The notes: generated by a model from the letters alone, not told the origin. Numbered from the stretch's first letter, positions 9,205 to 18,388 are shown. The stretch is DNA of 64,000 bases from an uncultured Phycisphaerales bacterium (GCA_937995595.1 CALKJW010000037.1:1-64000), one strand, 5' to 3'. Numbers and translations: made by a program.

Positions 9205-10350
9205 ATGAAGACCCCCGCCCACTGGCTGATCGCCGTCTCCTGCCTGCTCCCCGCGGCCGCCCTGGCCCAGACCGAGCCCAAGGCCGAACCGGCCGCCCCC
9301 GGCGCTTCGTCCCCCGCGGTGCCGCAGGCCACCCCGGAGCCGGCGCTGGCGCCGCCCGCGCCGCGTCCGCCCACGCCCGCGAGCGTCCGCAACGTGCCGT
9401 ACGCGCAGTTCCGCCTCGAGTTGCCGATGATCCAGCGGAACGTGCTGGAGGCCTGCCGCGGCCGGCTGGCGGGCCTGGCCATGCACGTGGAGAAGAACAT
9501 TCTCTACGTCGCGGCGCCCGAGAAGAACGCGGTCGAGGTGCACGACGTCGCGACCAGCAAGGTGCTGCAGTCGGTGGGCGACCTGGCCCAGCCATCGGGC
9601 CTGCTGCACGTGCCCTCGCAGTCGCGGCTGATCGTGTCGAACGGGGCGAACGGGCGCGTGGACGTGTTCAACGTCAACGAGCACGGGCTGCTCTCGCGCG
9701 AGCGCTCGGTGATGCTTGTCGGCGAGGCGGGGCCGATGGTGTTCGACGGAGCGGCCGACCGCGTGTGGGTCGGTCACGGCGTGTTCGTGTCGCGCCTCAA
9801 CCCCGCGACCGGCGAGCGCGAGGCCGAGGTGCAGCTGAGCCCCTCGGGCCGCGTGGTCGGGCTGGTGTGGCACCGGGGCAAACTGCTCGCCGCGCTCATG
9901 GGCGCCAAGGGCGCGGTCGCGGTCTTCGACCCGGCCACGCGCAGCGTCGCGGCCCGCTGGGAGATCGAGGGCGCGGGCGGGCTGGGCGCGATCGCCTCCG
10001 ACCCGGCCAACGACCGCGTGTTCGCGGTGTCGCGCGTGCCCGCCCGGCTGTTCGTGCTCGACGGCTCGTCGGGCGCGACGATCGCCACGCTCGAAGCGCC
10101 GGCCGACCCCGGCGGGGCGTGGTACGACCCGACGCTCCGCAAGGTCTACGTCAGCGGCGGCGGCATGGGCGGGGCGGTCGGCGTGTACGAGCAGCGCGGC
10201 GTGAACGCCTACCGGCTCGTCGAGTTCACCAGGACCGACGCGGGCTCGCGCACCAGCCTGCTCGTGCCCGAGCACCGGCGGCTGATCGTCGCCTGCCCGG
10301 GGCTCGACTCCGACTTCGGGCGCGTGTTCGTCTACCAGATCGGCCCATGA
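9205..10350 (+). CDS. Secreted beta-propeller (YncE/NHL-like) protein
   Basis: 381 residues. Signal peptide MKTPAHWLIAVSCLLPAAALAQ, then an Ala/Pro-rich linker to about residue 60 and repeated blades with the pattern of YncE/NHL propellers (NILYVAAPEKNAVEVHDV, RLIVSNGANGRVDVFNV, KVYVSGGGMGG). No catalytic residues are evident; such proteins bind ligands or partners in the periplasm. The stop overlaps the next start by ATGA, so the two genes are probably translationally coupled. The specific role is unknown. Confidence 0.7.
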   Translation: MKTPAHWLIAVSCLLPAAALAQTEPKAEPAAPGASSPAVPQATPEPALAPPAPRPPTPASVRNVPYAQFRLELPMIQRNVLEACRGRLAGLAMHVEKNILYVAAPEKNAVEVHDVATSKVLQSVGDLAQPSGLLHVPSQSRLIVSNGANGRVDVFNVNEHGLLSRERSVMLVGEAGPMVFDGAADRVWVGHGVFVSRLNPATGEREAEVQLSPSGRVVGLVWHRGKLLAALMGAKGAVAVFDPATRSVAARWEIEGAGGLGAIASDPANDRVFAVSRVPARLFVLDGSSGATIATLEAPADPGGAWYDPTLRKVYVSGGGMGGAVGVYEQRGVNAYRLVEFTRTDAGSRTSLLVPEHRRLIVACPGLDSDFGRVFVYQIGP

Positions 10351-11108
10351 GCGCGTACGGCGAGTCGGGCGTGCGGATCGAGGCGCTGCCGGCGGGCGTT
10401 TGGCTGCGCGCCGAGGTCGCCCCGCCCGGCCCGCGCGCGCACGCGCCCGAGCAGGCGGCCCGCATCGACGCGCTGTGGGAGCGCCTGTGCCGCGACAACG
10501 ACCGCCTGTACGACGGCCCGATCCTCCGCACCGTGAGCGTGGACGTGGAGTCGGGCGTGCTGCTGTGCCGGCGCGACACGTTCCGCTCGCTCGCCGCCTC
10601 GGCCCAACTCGGGCTGGGCGTGCGGCAACTGGGCGTGATGGGCGTGGTGACGGGGCGCGACCGCGCCGCGCGCGAGCGCGTGCTGCTGGCCCGCCGCTCG
10701 GCCCAGACGCGGATCTACCCCGGCCTGTGGGAACTGGCGCCCTCGGGCGGCGTGTCGCCGCCCGCGCCCAGCGTCGGCGCGCTCGGGCCCGGCGACCTCG
10801 CCGCCGCGCTGGCCGACGAGGCCGACGAGGAACTCGGCCTGAGTTTCGCCGGCGCGGCGGTCCGGCCGCTGGCCATCCTGCGCGACGACGCGGCGTGCAG
10901 CGACGACGTGGCCCTGCGCGTCGAACTGCCCGGCGTCATCGACCCGCGGCGCGGCGCATGCGCGGGCGAGCGCGAGGCCCTCGACCGCTGGGAGTACCTC
11001 GACGCCGCGTGGGTCGCGCTCGACGAGGTCGGCGCGTTCGCGCGCGAGCACGGCGCGGCGATCGCGCCGCCCACGCTGGCGATGCTGCGCTGGCTCGGCT
11101 GGGCCTGA
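10347..11108 (+). CDS. Nudix hydrolase-like protein
   Basis: 253 residues; the ATG overlaps the preceding stop (ATGA). Central residues resemble a Nudix fold: VLLARRSAQTRIYPGLWELAPSGG is the run-up to the Nudix box and DEADEELGL its end (family REUXEEXGU). The box Arg is replaced by Asp, and about ten extra residues lie between GG and the helix, so the box is non-canonical and hydrolase activity is uncertain. Metal-binding Glu residues of the EE pair are kept. The N-terminal ~90 residues are not recognised. Nudix enzymes cleave nucleoside diphosphates linked to a moiety X; the substrate cannot be told. Confidence 0.65.
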   Translation: MSAYGESGVRIEALPAGVWLRAEVAPPGPRAHAPEQAARIDALWERLCRDNDRLYDGPILRTVSVDVESGVLLCRRDTFRSLAASAQLGLGVRQLGVMGVVTGRDRAARERVLLARRSAQTRIYPGLWELAPSGGVSPPAPSVGALGPGDLAAALADEADEELGLSFAGAAVRPLAILRDDAACSDDVALRVELPGVIDPRRGACAGEREALDRWEYLDAAWVALDEVGAFAREHGAAIAPPTLAMLRWLGWA

Positions 11109-11113
11109 CCGCC

Positions 11114-11452
11114 TCAGGCGGGCGCGGGCGGGCCGGGGCGTTTCCAGTGGGCGTCCGGGTCGCGTTCCATCGCGGTCGCGGCCATGCGCACGCACCGGAT
11201 GCAGACCGCGGCGTCGTTCAGCGGGCTGCGCCACTGCGCCTCGTCGCGCTGCTCCAGGCACATGACGCACCTGCCGCCGCGGTGCTCGGCGCCGCCCTTG
11301 AGCACGGCCAGCTCGACCCACGCCGCGCTCAGGCACTTGCCGCACAGCAGGCTGCCCCGGTGGCCCTCGATCATGGGCGCGTCCTCGAAGCGCGCGCCGC
11401 AGAAGTCGCAGTGCGAACTGATGACCGTGCCGTCCGGGTGGGTGCGGTGCAT
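11114..11452 (-). CDS. Small zinc-ribbon protein
   Basis: 112 residues with four CxxC pairs: CDFC (15-18), CGKC (37-40), CVMC (62-65) and CIRC (84-87), enough for two zinc ribbons. No membrane segment, no signal peptide. Resembles zinc-finger proteins of unknown function common in planctomycetes; it could bind nucleic acid or a protein. The ATG at 11452 has no obvious Shine-Dalgarno. Lies 20 nt downstream of manA on the same strand and may be cotranscribed. Confidence 0.6.
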   Translation of the reverse strand: MHRTHPDGTVISSHCDFCGARFEDAPMIEGHRGSLLCGKCLSAAWVELAVLKGGAEHRGGRCVMCLEQRDEAQWRSPLNDAAVCIRCVRMAATAMERDPDAHWKRPGPPAPA

Positions 11453-11472
11453 GGCCGATCGTATGGTCGCGC

Positions 11473-12531
11473 TCAGGCGGGGATGCCGACGCGCAGCACG
11501 CGCAGGCCGCGCCCGCCTCGCAGCAGCGCAGCGCGGGCGCACGCGGCAGGGACATGGGCCGTCACGCCCGCGCGGAGGGCCAGCGCGTCGAACGACCCGT
11601 CGCTCGCGGCCAGTTCGCCCTCCCCGGCGACGGCCAGCACCACGAACCCGCGCTCGCCGGCCCGGCCCGTGCACAGGCACGGGAACCCGATGGTGACCTC
11701 GTCGCCGTCGCGCGGGCGGGTCTCGTCGATCACGTACCGCGGCGTCGCCGCCAGGCGCGCGCACAGGTCGCCCTCGGCCATCGGCCCGGCGCGCGGCGCA
11801 TCGGCCACCGACACGCGCCCGTCGTCGCCGAACGCGCTGCCCAGCGCGTCCTCGACGTGCGCCTCGCGCCCCGCGCGTCCCCAGTCGAACAGGCGGTAGG
11901 TGGTGTCGCTGGGCGTCTGCACCTCGGCCACCACCACGCCCGCGCCCAGCGCGTGCACGACGCCGCTGGGCAGCGTGTGACACTCGCCCGCGACCGCGGG
12001 CGCCTCGCGCAGCAGCGCGACGACGCGCGCCGCATCGCCCGACCTGACCGCCGCGGCCAGCGCCTCGCGCGTCGCGCCCTCGCGCAGGCCGATGTACAGC
12101 CGCGCGCCCGGCGCGGCCGAGAGCACGTACCACGACTCGGTCTTGAGGTGCACGCCCGGCGTGCCCGCCGCGGCCGCCGCTCGGACCACCGCCTCCGACG
12201 GGTGCACCTGCACGCTGAGGTTCTCCGCGGCGTCGAGGAACTTGATCAGCAGCGGGAACGGCTCGGGCGCGCGGCCGTGCGACGGGGGGTCGAACGTCGC
12301 CAGCGCCTCGCGGATGGTCATCCCGGCCAGCGGGCCGTTGTCGACTACCGAGCGGACCGCGCCGCCGCCCGCGCCCGACGCGCTGGTCGCGTCGAGGTCG
12401 GCCACTTCCCACGATTCGCCGTAGCGTGCGCCCGGATCGGGCAGCCGCTTGCCCAGCGCCTCCAGCGCGCGACCGCCCCAGACCTTCGGCAGCAGCACCG
12501 GACGAAACACCAGCGGGTAGGGCGCGACCAT
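11473..12531 (-). CDS. manA: Mannose-6-phosphate isomerase, class I
   Basis: 352 residues. Interconverts mannose-6-phosphate and fructose-6-phosphate in the cytoplasm, feeding GDP-mannose and glycan synthesis. Zinc ligands of the type I cupin family are present: QVHP (near 106), the Glu of HLKTESW (near 130) and the His of GVVHALG (near 192); PLLIKFLDA and PKVWGG are family motifs. Length is typical of short bacterial PMIs. The ATG at 12531 fits the leaderless pattern, with TACCCT ending 6 nt upstream and no Shine-Dalgarno. Divergent from the sugar ABC operon, which suggests a sugar link without proving one. Confidence 0.92.
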   Translation of the reverse strand: MVAPYPLVFRPVLLPKVWGGRALEALGKRLPDPGARYGESWEVADLDATSASGAGGGAVRSVVDNGPLAGMTIREALATFDPPSHGRAPEPFPLLIKFLDAAENLSVQVHPSEAVVRAAAAAGTPGVHLKTESWYVLSAAPGARLYIGLREGATREALAAAVRSGDAARVVALLREAPAVAGECHTLPSGVVHALGAGVVVAEVQTPSDTTYRLFDWGRAGREAHVEDALGSAFGDDGRVSVADAPRAGPMAEGDLCARLAATPRYVIDETRPRDGDEVTIGFPCLCTGRAGERGFVVLAVAGEGELAASDGSFDALALRAGVTAHVPAACARAALLRGGRGLRVLRVGIPA

Positions 12532-12537
12532 GCGGCA

Positions 12538-12543
12538 AGGGTA
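12538..12543 (-). promoter_or_regulatory. TACCCT -10 box, leaderless spacing (6 nt) to manA
   Basis: Minus-strand TACCCT ends 6 nt before the manA ATG. Confidence 0.5.
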
Positions 12544-12605
12544 CGCCGATCCCTCCCAAAACCCTGCCGCGCGAGCGAAGCGGTATCCCTTGCGGCGCTT
12601 GCCGG

Positions 12606-12611
12606 TACACT
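12606..12611 (+). promoter_or_regulatory. TACACT -10 box for sugar-binding protein gene
   Basis: Expected start near 12618, giving a leader of about 70 nt that carries GGAG 9 nt before the ATG at 12690. In contrast with manA this gene has a normal leader. Confidence 0.4.
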
Positions 12612-12689
12612 CTGCACGAACGGGCCGGCACGGCCCGGAGCACCGCCGCACACGCGCCCGACCCCGGGCGCGACATTCGGAGAACAGTC

Positions 12690-13685
12690 ATGCTGAGCAA
12701 GCGCGCGTTTCTCACACTGGCCGCGGGCGCGATCGCCGCGGCGGGCCTGGGCCTTGTTTCCGCCGCGACCGCCGCGGGCGGCGCGCCCGAGTCCAAGTCG
12801 TACGTCTTCGGCGTGATCGCCAAGAGCCAGTCGAACCCGGTCTTCCAGGCCGCGCGCACGGGCGCCGAGGACGCCGCGCGCGACCTGAAGGAGAAGTACG
12901 GCGTCGAGGTGAAGATCAACTGGCGCACGCCCAACAACGAGGACGCCCAGCAGCAGGCCCAGTTCCTCGAGCAACTGGTCTCGCAGGGCGTCGACGGCGT
13001 GTCGATCTCCTGCTCCGACGGCAAACTGCTCAAGAGCGCGATCGACGCCGCGGTGGACAAGGGCGTCGAGGTCGTCACGTTCGACTCCGACTCGCCCGAC
13101 TCCAAGCGCTTCGCGTACTACGGCATCGACGACGTCGCGGCGGGCGCGAAGGTGATGTCCGAACTGGCCAAGGCCATGGGCGAGAAGGGCGTGGTGGCGA
13201 TCCTCGCGGGCAACCAGAACGCCCCGAACCTGCAGGCCCGCGTGCGCGGTGTGCGCGAAGAGGCGAAGAAGTACCCCGGCATCACCATCAAGGACACCTA
13301 CTACCACGCCGAGACCGCGGCCGAGGCGGCCCAGAAGGTCCAGAGCGTGCAGAGCAGCAACCCGGACATCACCGGCTGGGCGATGGTCGGCGGCTGGCCG
13401 CTGTTCACCAAGAACGCGCTCGACGGCGTGTACCAGCACGCCAAGGTCGTGTCGGTCGACCACCTGCCCGAGCAACTGGTGTACGTCAAGAACGGGCAGG
13501 TGCAGGCGCTGATCGGGCAGGACTGCTACGGCTGGGGCTACCAGACGGTCGTGTACCTGTTCGAGAAGGTGCACCTGAACAAGAAGCCCGCGAAGGTCGT
13601 GAACAACTTCGAACTCAGCGTGGTGACCAGGGACAACGTGGCGCAGTACGAGGGCATCTGGGAGAAGTGGCTGAGGAAGAAGTGA
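12690..13685 (+). CDS. Sugar ABC transporter substrate-binding protein (RbsB-like)
   Basis: 331 residues. The N-terminus SKRAFLTLAAGAIAAAG is a signal peptide, possibly Tat-type with KR in place of RR. The mature part is a periplasmic binding protein I fold of the ribose/xylose family: FGVIAKSQSNPVFQAARTGAEDAA, LVSQGVDGVSISCSD, VVTFDSDSPDSKRFAYYGIDD. It would deliver a pentose or hexose (or inositol) to the permease. The start is fixed by GGAG 9 nt upstream. Followed after 30 nt by the ATPase gene; the permease expected next to these two genes is absent. Confidence 0.88.
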   Translation: MLSKRAFLTLAAGAIAAAGLGLVSAATAAGGAPESKSYVFGVIAKSQSNPVFQAARTGAEDAARDLKEKYGVEVKINWRTPNNEDAQQQAQFLEQLVSQGVDGVSISCSDGKLLKSAIDAAVDKGVEVVTFDSDSPDSKRFAYYGIDDVAAGAKVMSELAKAMGEKGVVAILAGNQNAPNLQARVRGVREEAKKYPGITIKDTYYHAETAAEAAQKVQSVQSSNPDITGWAMVGGWPLFTKNALDGVYQHAKVVSVDHLPEQLVYVKNGQVQALIGQDCYGWGYQTVVYLFEKVHLNKKPAKVVNNFELSVVTRDNVAQYEGIWEKWLRKK

Positions 13686-13715
13686 GCCGCCCGCTCCCGC
13701 TCATCGCGCCACGGC

Positions 13716-15377
13716 ATGACGAGCCCCGCCCACCCCGACGCGCGTGACGCCGGCCACCGGACCGTGGTGCTGCGCGCCGAGGGCATCAGCAAGCGGTTCG
13801 GCATCACGCAGGCGCTCTCGAACGTGAGCGTGTCGTTCCTCGCCGGCGAGGTGCACGCGCTGATGGGCGAGAACGGCGCGGGCAAGAGCACGCTGGGCAA
13901 GGTGATCTCGGGCCTGCACAGGCAGGACGCGGGCACGGTGCGCATCGCCCCGCCGGGGGCCGACCTGTCGCGCGAGCCGGGTAGGGTTCTCAAGCCGGGG
14001 TCGATCGACGACGCCTTCGACGCGGGCGTGCGCATCGTCCACCAGGAACTGGCCCAGTGCCCGAACCTGACCGTGGCGGAGAACCTGTGCCTGCACGACC
14101 TGCCCCGCAACCGGCTCGGGCTGGTCGATTTCCGCGAGGCCGAGCGCCGCGCGGCCCGCCTGCTGGCGCGGCTCGAACCGGCGATCGACGTGCGCGCGCC
14201 GCTGGGCGCGCTCTCGCCCGGCCACCGCCAGATCGTGCAGATCGCCCAGAGCCTCGACGAGCGGAGCGACCCGGCCGGCGGGACGGGACGGCCGTCGCAC
14301 GCCGCACGCGTCATCGTGCTCGACGAACCGACCAGTTCGCTCGCCGTCGCCGAGGTCGACCGGCTGCTGGCCATCGTGCGGCAACTGGCCGCCGACGGGC
14401 TGACGCTGGTGTACGTCTCGCACCGCATGGGCGAGATCTTCGCGGTGTGCGACCGCGTGACGGTGCTGCGCGACGGCCAGTTCGTCGCGACCTCGAACGT
14501 CCGCGACATCGACGAGCCGACGCTCGTCGAGCAGATGATCGGCCGCAAGGTGACGGGCACGCCGCGCTCGGCCCGCGCCGCCGCGCCGAGCGGCGAGGCC
14601 GAAGGGCCCGGACCCGGCGCGCGGCCCGGGCTGGTCGTGCGCGGCCTGTCGTCGCCCGGCAAACTCGCGGACGTCTCGCTCACGGTCCGCCCCGGCGAGG
14701 TGGTCGGCATCGGCGGGCTGGTCGGCGCGGGACGCTCGGAACTGCTCGACGCCATCTTCGGCCTCGACCCGCGCGCCCGCGGCACGATCGAGGTCAACGG
14801 CCGGCGCATCTGCGACGGGCGGCACGCCGGCCCGCGCGAGTCCATCCGCGCCGGCCTTGGCTACGTGCCCGAGGACCGCAAACTGCAGGGGCTGTTCTTC
14901 CTGCTCGACGTGGGCGAGAACATCGTCGTGCCCGTCATGCCGCGCCTGGCGCGCGCGGGCTTCCGCCGCACGCGGGCCGAGGCGCGGCTCGTCGGCGACC
15001 GGCTGCGGGACTTCCGGGTCAAGACGGCGACGGTCGGGTCGCTGCCGGGCGAACTCTCGGGCGGCAACCAGCAGAAACTGCTGCTGGCGCGCTGGATGGG
15101 CGCCGAGACCGGGGTCCTGCTGCTCGACGAACCGACCCGCGGCATCGACGTGGGCACCAAGGCCGAGGTGTACCGGCTGGTCTCGGCCGCGGCCGACGCG
15201 GGCGCGGCGGTGCTGCTGGTCTCCAGCGAGATGCCCGAACTGCTGATGCTCTCCGACCGCGTGCTGGTGCTGGCCGGCGGACGCGTGACGGGCGAACTGG
15301 CGGGCGAGCGCATGACGCAGGCCGAGATCCTGCGGCTGGCGACGCGCGAGGACGGCGCGGCGGCCGCGCAATCGTAA
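13716..15377 (+). CDS. Sugar ABC transporter ATP-binding protein (RbsA/XylG type, two ATPase domains)
   Basis: 553 residues with two ABC domains. Domain 1 has Walker A GENGAGKST, a changed signature LSPGHRQIVQIAQ and Walker B VIVLDEPTSSLA. Domain 2 has the degenerate loop GLVGAGRSELLDA, a good signature LSGGNQQK and LLLDEPTRGIDVG. This asymmetric pattern is typical of RbsA/XylG/MglA importers, in which only one site hydrolyses ATP. Pairs with the binding protein just upstream. The next gene is on the opposite strand, so the membrane permease must be encoded elsewhere or be lost. Confidence 0.9.
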   Translation: MTSPAHPDARDAGHRTVVLRAEGISKRFGITQALSNVSVSFLAGEVHALMGENGAGKSTLGKVISGLHRQDAGTVRIAPPGADLSREPGRVLKPGSIDDAFDAGVRIVHQELAQCPNLTVAENLCLHDLPRNRLGLVDFREAERRAARLLARLEPAIDVRAPLGALSPGHRQIVQIAQSLDERSDPAGGTGRPSHAARVIVLDEPTSSLAVAEVDRLLAIVRQLAADGLTLVYVSHRMGEIFAVCDRVTVLRDGQFVATSNVRDIDEPTLVEQMIGRKVTGTPRSARAAAPSGEAEGPGPGARPGLVVRGLSSPGKLADVSLTVRPGEVVGIGGLVGAGRSELLDAIFGLDPRARGTIEVNGRRICDGRHAGPRESIRAGLGYVPEDRKLQGLFFLLDVGENIVVPVMPRLARAGFRRTRAEARLVGDRLRDFRVKTATVGSLPGELSGGNQQKLLLARWMGAETGVLLLDEPTRGIDVGTKAEVYRLVSAAADAGAAVLLVSSEMPELLMLSDRVLVLAGGRVTGELAGERMTQAEILRLATREDGAAAAQS

Positions 15378-15450
15378 GAAAAAAGAAAGAAAGAAAAGGC
15401 CACGTCGCAACGGACGGGGCCGGTTTACAACTTATGTTGCCGGCCCGACC
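15378..15450. terminator. Possible bidirectional terminator between convergent genes
   Basis: GGCCGG (near 15418) and CCGGCC (near 15442) enclose an inner CAAC/GTTG pair. A purine tract at 15378-15400 reads as a T-rich run on the minus strand, downstream of the 15454-16704 gene. The spacing from hairpin to T tract (about 15 nt) is not classical. Confidence 0.35.
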
Positions 15451-15453
15451 GCC

Positions 15454-16704
15454 TCACCGCATCAGACGGCGCAGGCGCTCCTCCTGCTCGCGGAACCACT
15501 CCTCGTCGGTGCCGTACATGAGCGCGAAGTTGGGGTTGCCGCTGAACAGCCGCTTGAGTTCGTTCAGGTGGCGACGGGCGATGCCGACCTCGGCGCCGCG
15601 GCGCTGGCGGTCCTGGATGCCCGCGGCGACGGTGGCCGTCCGCTCGTACTTCTCATAGGCGACCTGCCACTGCTTGTCGGCACGGTCGTTCTCGCGCATG
15701 TTGCGGTCGATGAACGCCGCCGCCTCGCGGCCGGCCCACTCCCACTCCTCGTAGCCCATGGCGCGCGCCAGTTCGTCGGGCGTCGCGGCGATGGCCTTGC
15801 CGACCTTGAGCCTCACCGCCATGCCCGCCGTCAGCGTCAGCACCTCGCCGTCGGGGTTCACGATGATCTCGCCGGTCTTGGTGTCGGGGAACCACGACAC
15901 CTGCCCGGTCACGGGGTCGATCGTCGCGCTGAGCGGCTGCTGGATCTGCATCGCCCGCATGATCAGCGGGTTGCGCTTGCCCTTCCTCGAGGCGTCCTCC
16001 ATCTGCATCAGCACCTGCTCGAGCTGGATGCCCTTGATCGCGTTCAGCCGGCCCGAGAAGCCCGTGCACGCCCCGATGTTGCCCTCGGGCAGGAAGTAGA
16101 ACTCCTCGAGCACCCACGGGCTCATCGCCGCGGCGGAGATCGCCGACTCGATCCACGCGACCGTGCGGAAGCGCGGCTTGTACTCCTTCTCGTACACGTC
16201 GAGGAACCGCTGGAGTTCCAGCAGCAGGCCGCCGCCGGAGTTGATGCGGACGACCACGTCGGTCACGCCGTCCTTCTCGAGCAGGGGCACGGCCTTCTTC
16301 CACGCGTCGGCGCTGATCTGGATGCCGACGGTCGTGTCGATCTCGCCCTGCCAGGAACTCGGCGGGCCGAAGTTCAGGATCGCGATGCGCTTGGTCGCGC
16401 CGCCCGACGGGCCCCCGGCCGGACGCGCGGCCTCGGGGGCCTTGGCGTCGGTCTTGGGCGCGCCGGAGTCGCGCTCGATCTTCAGGATCTGGTCGGAGGT
16501 GAAGAACTGCTCCTGCTCAAGGCTGCCCACCCGCACCTTGAAGTACACGAACCCGTCGCCCTCGCGGACGACCTCGCCCTCCAGGACGCGACCGTCCTTG
16601 AGGTGCAGTCTGTCGGCCAGGGCCTGCGTCGCCGCGGCGAACAGGACCACGGCCGCGGCCAGCGTGAACATCAACGTGCGGATGCTGAGTGTGATGCGGG
16701 ACAT
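15454..16704 (-). CDS. Secreted ClpP/NfeD-fold serine protease-like protein, nucleophile kept
   Basis: 416 residues. A signal peptide ends near ALA-DRL; residues about 30-75 form a small beta module (DGRVLEGEVVREGDGFVYFKVRVG), then a crotonase/ClpP-like domain with VVVRINSGGG, ESAISAAAMSPWV and FYFLPEGNIGACTGF, which match the NfeD/SppA motifs for strand, nucleophile and oxyanion segments. Ser190 sits where NfeD has its catalytic Ser. The ATG at 16704 has GAGG 8 nt upstream, preferred over an upstream ATG. Seventy-seven nt downstream of a paralogue lacking the Ser. It probably cleaves or binds membrane-proximal substrates in the periplasm. Target unknown. Confidence 0.6.
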   Translation of the reverse strand: MSRITLSIRTLMFTLAAAVVLFAAATQALADRLHLKDGRVLEGEVVREGDGFVYFKVRVGSLEQEQFFTSDQILKIERDSGAPKTDAKAPEAARPAGGPSGGATKRIAILNFGPPSSWQGEIDTTVGIQISADAWKKAVPLLEKDGVTDVVVRINSGGGLLLELQRFLDVYEKEYKPRFRTVAWIESAISAAAMSPWVLEEFYFLPEGNIGACTGFSGRLNAIKGIQLEQVLMQMEDASRKGKRNPLIMRAMQIQQPLSATIDPVTGQVSWFPDTKTGEIIVNPDGEVLTLTAGMAVRLKVGKAIAATPDELARAMGYEEWEWAGREAAAFIDRNMRENDRADKQWQVAYEKYERTATVAAGIQDRQRRGAEVGIARRHLNELKRLFSGNPNFALMYGTDEEWFREQEERLRRLMR

Positions 16705-16781
16705 GCTCGGACCTCGGGATTGGAGGCGTGTGGAATGTGTGCGCAAGACGAACGTTCAGGAGGCGTCGGCGCCGCGCGCGG

Positions 16782-18257
16782 TCACGGGGGGCCGTCGAGC
16801 CGCTGCTGCTGGTCGATCTGGTCGATCATGGTGTCGATCTGGTTGATGGCGGCGTCGGCCGGGAAGCGGCGCGGGTTGAGCGCCTCCTTGTAGCGGGAGA
16901 AGATCGTGCGGGCCTCGCGCAGGAGCGACTTCTGCTGCGTGCGGGCGGCGGTCCGCTCGCGGTACTGCCCCGGCGCGCGGACCTCGACCTGCTGGAACTG
17001 GCGGAACAGCCGCTGCAGGTTGGCCTCGGCCCGGTTGACCTCCTCGCTCCAGCGCTTGAGGATCTCGGCCGAGCGGCCCTTGACCTCGTTGAACTCGCGG
17101 GTGTACCCCATCGCGTACATCAGTTCGCTCAGGTTCGAGACCGTCCCCTTGGACAGGCCGATCTTCTCCGCCGTCACGGCGTTGAGCGTCAGCACGTCGT
17201 TGCCGAGGTAGCGCAGGCGGTCCTGCGCGGCGTCGCGCCGGTCCTCCTCGCCGTCGTCGGTGAGCAGGAACTCGTCGGCGGTCTCGGGCATGCGCTCGAG
17301 GAACTCGGCCTTGCCGCCCACCATGCGGTAGGACAGCACGTAGTCCATGCGGGCCATGGCGCGGACGATCCGCGGGTCGTGCCCGCCCTTCTCGGCCAGG
17401 CCCTCGGCGCGCTTCAGGCGCAGCGAGTACTGCTTCTCCTGCGCGACCTTGTCGCCCACGCCGTCGAAGATGTGCTCCAGCCCGCCCACGCCGCCGTGCA
17501 GCCCGTCGGGGTGGAAGTACAACTCGGGGCAGACAAACGGCAGGAAGCACGCCGCGCCCATCGCCTTCTTGATGTAGCCCACCAGCCGCGGCTTCTTGGT
17601 CCACTCGGCGTCGTCGCGGATGCGGTCGGTCAGCATCGTGCTGAGTTGCCGCGCCGTCTCCAACTGGTCGAACGAGCCGGGCGAATACAGGAAGTCCGGG
17701 ATCTCCTCGCCGTACTGCCCGAACACGTGGTCGAACTCGACGACCAGGATGTCGGGCTGGAACTTCTTCACGTCGTCGATCACCTGCGCAAACGGCGTCG
17801 CCGACACGTCGCGCCCGAACTCGCCCGTGCAGCGGATCACGTACACCGTCGGCACGCCGTCGGTCGCGATCGGTTCGGGCTTGCCGGCGTCGGGCCTCCG
17901 GCCGGTCGTCGTGCCCGGACGCGGCGCCGGCTTGCCCGCGCCCGACACGGGCCCGCCCGCGCCGCGCTGGATCGCCAGGATCTCCGACTTCTGGTACACC
18001 GTCTCGGCGACCATCCCCGCGACCGACACCTTGACCTTCACGGTCGAGTCGGTCTCCTCGAGGATCTCGCACTCGACCTTCTTCCCGTCGCGGAAGATGA
18101 TCACGTCGAGTTTCGACTCCGACGCCTCGGACTTGGCGGGCGCGGCCGCGCCGCCGGTGCGCGACTGGGCGTGCGCCGGCGAGGCCGCGACCAGCGCGGC
18201 AACTCCCGCCAACAACGCCGCGGCGGCCGTCCTCTTCCACGTGTTCCTGATCGTCAT
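16782..18257 (-). CDS. Secreted ClpP/NfeD-fold paralogue, nucleophile replaced
   Basis: 491 residues. Signal peptide to AHA-QS, a beta module like that of its neighbour (DGKKVECEILEETDSTVKVKVSVAGM), a Gly/Pro-rich linker, then a ClpP-like domain: PDILVVEFDHVFG aligns with VVRINSGGG of the neighbour, and KKAMGAACFLPF with ESAISAAAMSPW, so the Ser is Gly here (near residue 230). It is likely catalytically dead and could be a partner or scaffold. The C-terminal ~100 residues are helical and charged. GGAG 10 nt before the ATG supports the start. Lies 131 nt downstream of the cca-like gene, possibly with its own promoter (TATTGT on the minus strand near 18356). Confidence 0.55.
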   Translation of the reverse strand: MTIRNTWKRTAAAALLAGVAALVAASPAHAQSRTGGAAAPAKSEASESKLDVIIFRDGKKVECEILEETDSTVKVKVSVAGMVAETVYQKSEILAIQRGAGGPVSGAGKPAPRPGTTTGRRPDAGKPEPIATDGVPTVYVIRCTGEFGRDVSATPFAQVIDDVKKFQPDILVVEFDHVFGQYGEEIPDFLYSPGSFDQLETARQLSTMLTDRIRDDAEWTKKPRLVGYIKKAMGAACFLPFVCPELYFHPDGLHGGVGGLEHIFDGVGDKVAQEKQYSLRLKRAEGLAEKGGHDPRIVRAMARMDYVLSYRMVGGKAEFLERMPETADEFLLTDDGEEDRRDAAQDRLRYLGNDVLTLNAVTAEKIGLSKGTVSNLSELMYAMGYTREFNEVKGRSAEILKRWSEEVNRAEANLQRLFRQFQQVEVRAPGQYRERTAARTQQKSLLREARTIFSRYKEALNPRRFPADAAINQIDTMIDQIDQQQRLDGPP

Positions 18258-18388
18258 CGCTCGTTCTCCATCTGGTCGCGAACGTCCGGCCGGCTCGGCC
18301 CGGGCACCCCGTGCGGCGTCCCGCGGCCGTGTATCGAAACTCCGAACCCCGATCCGACAATACGGCCGGGAGTCCGGTCTTCGTTCCC

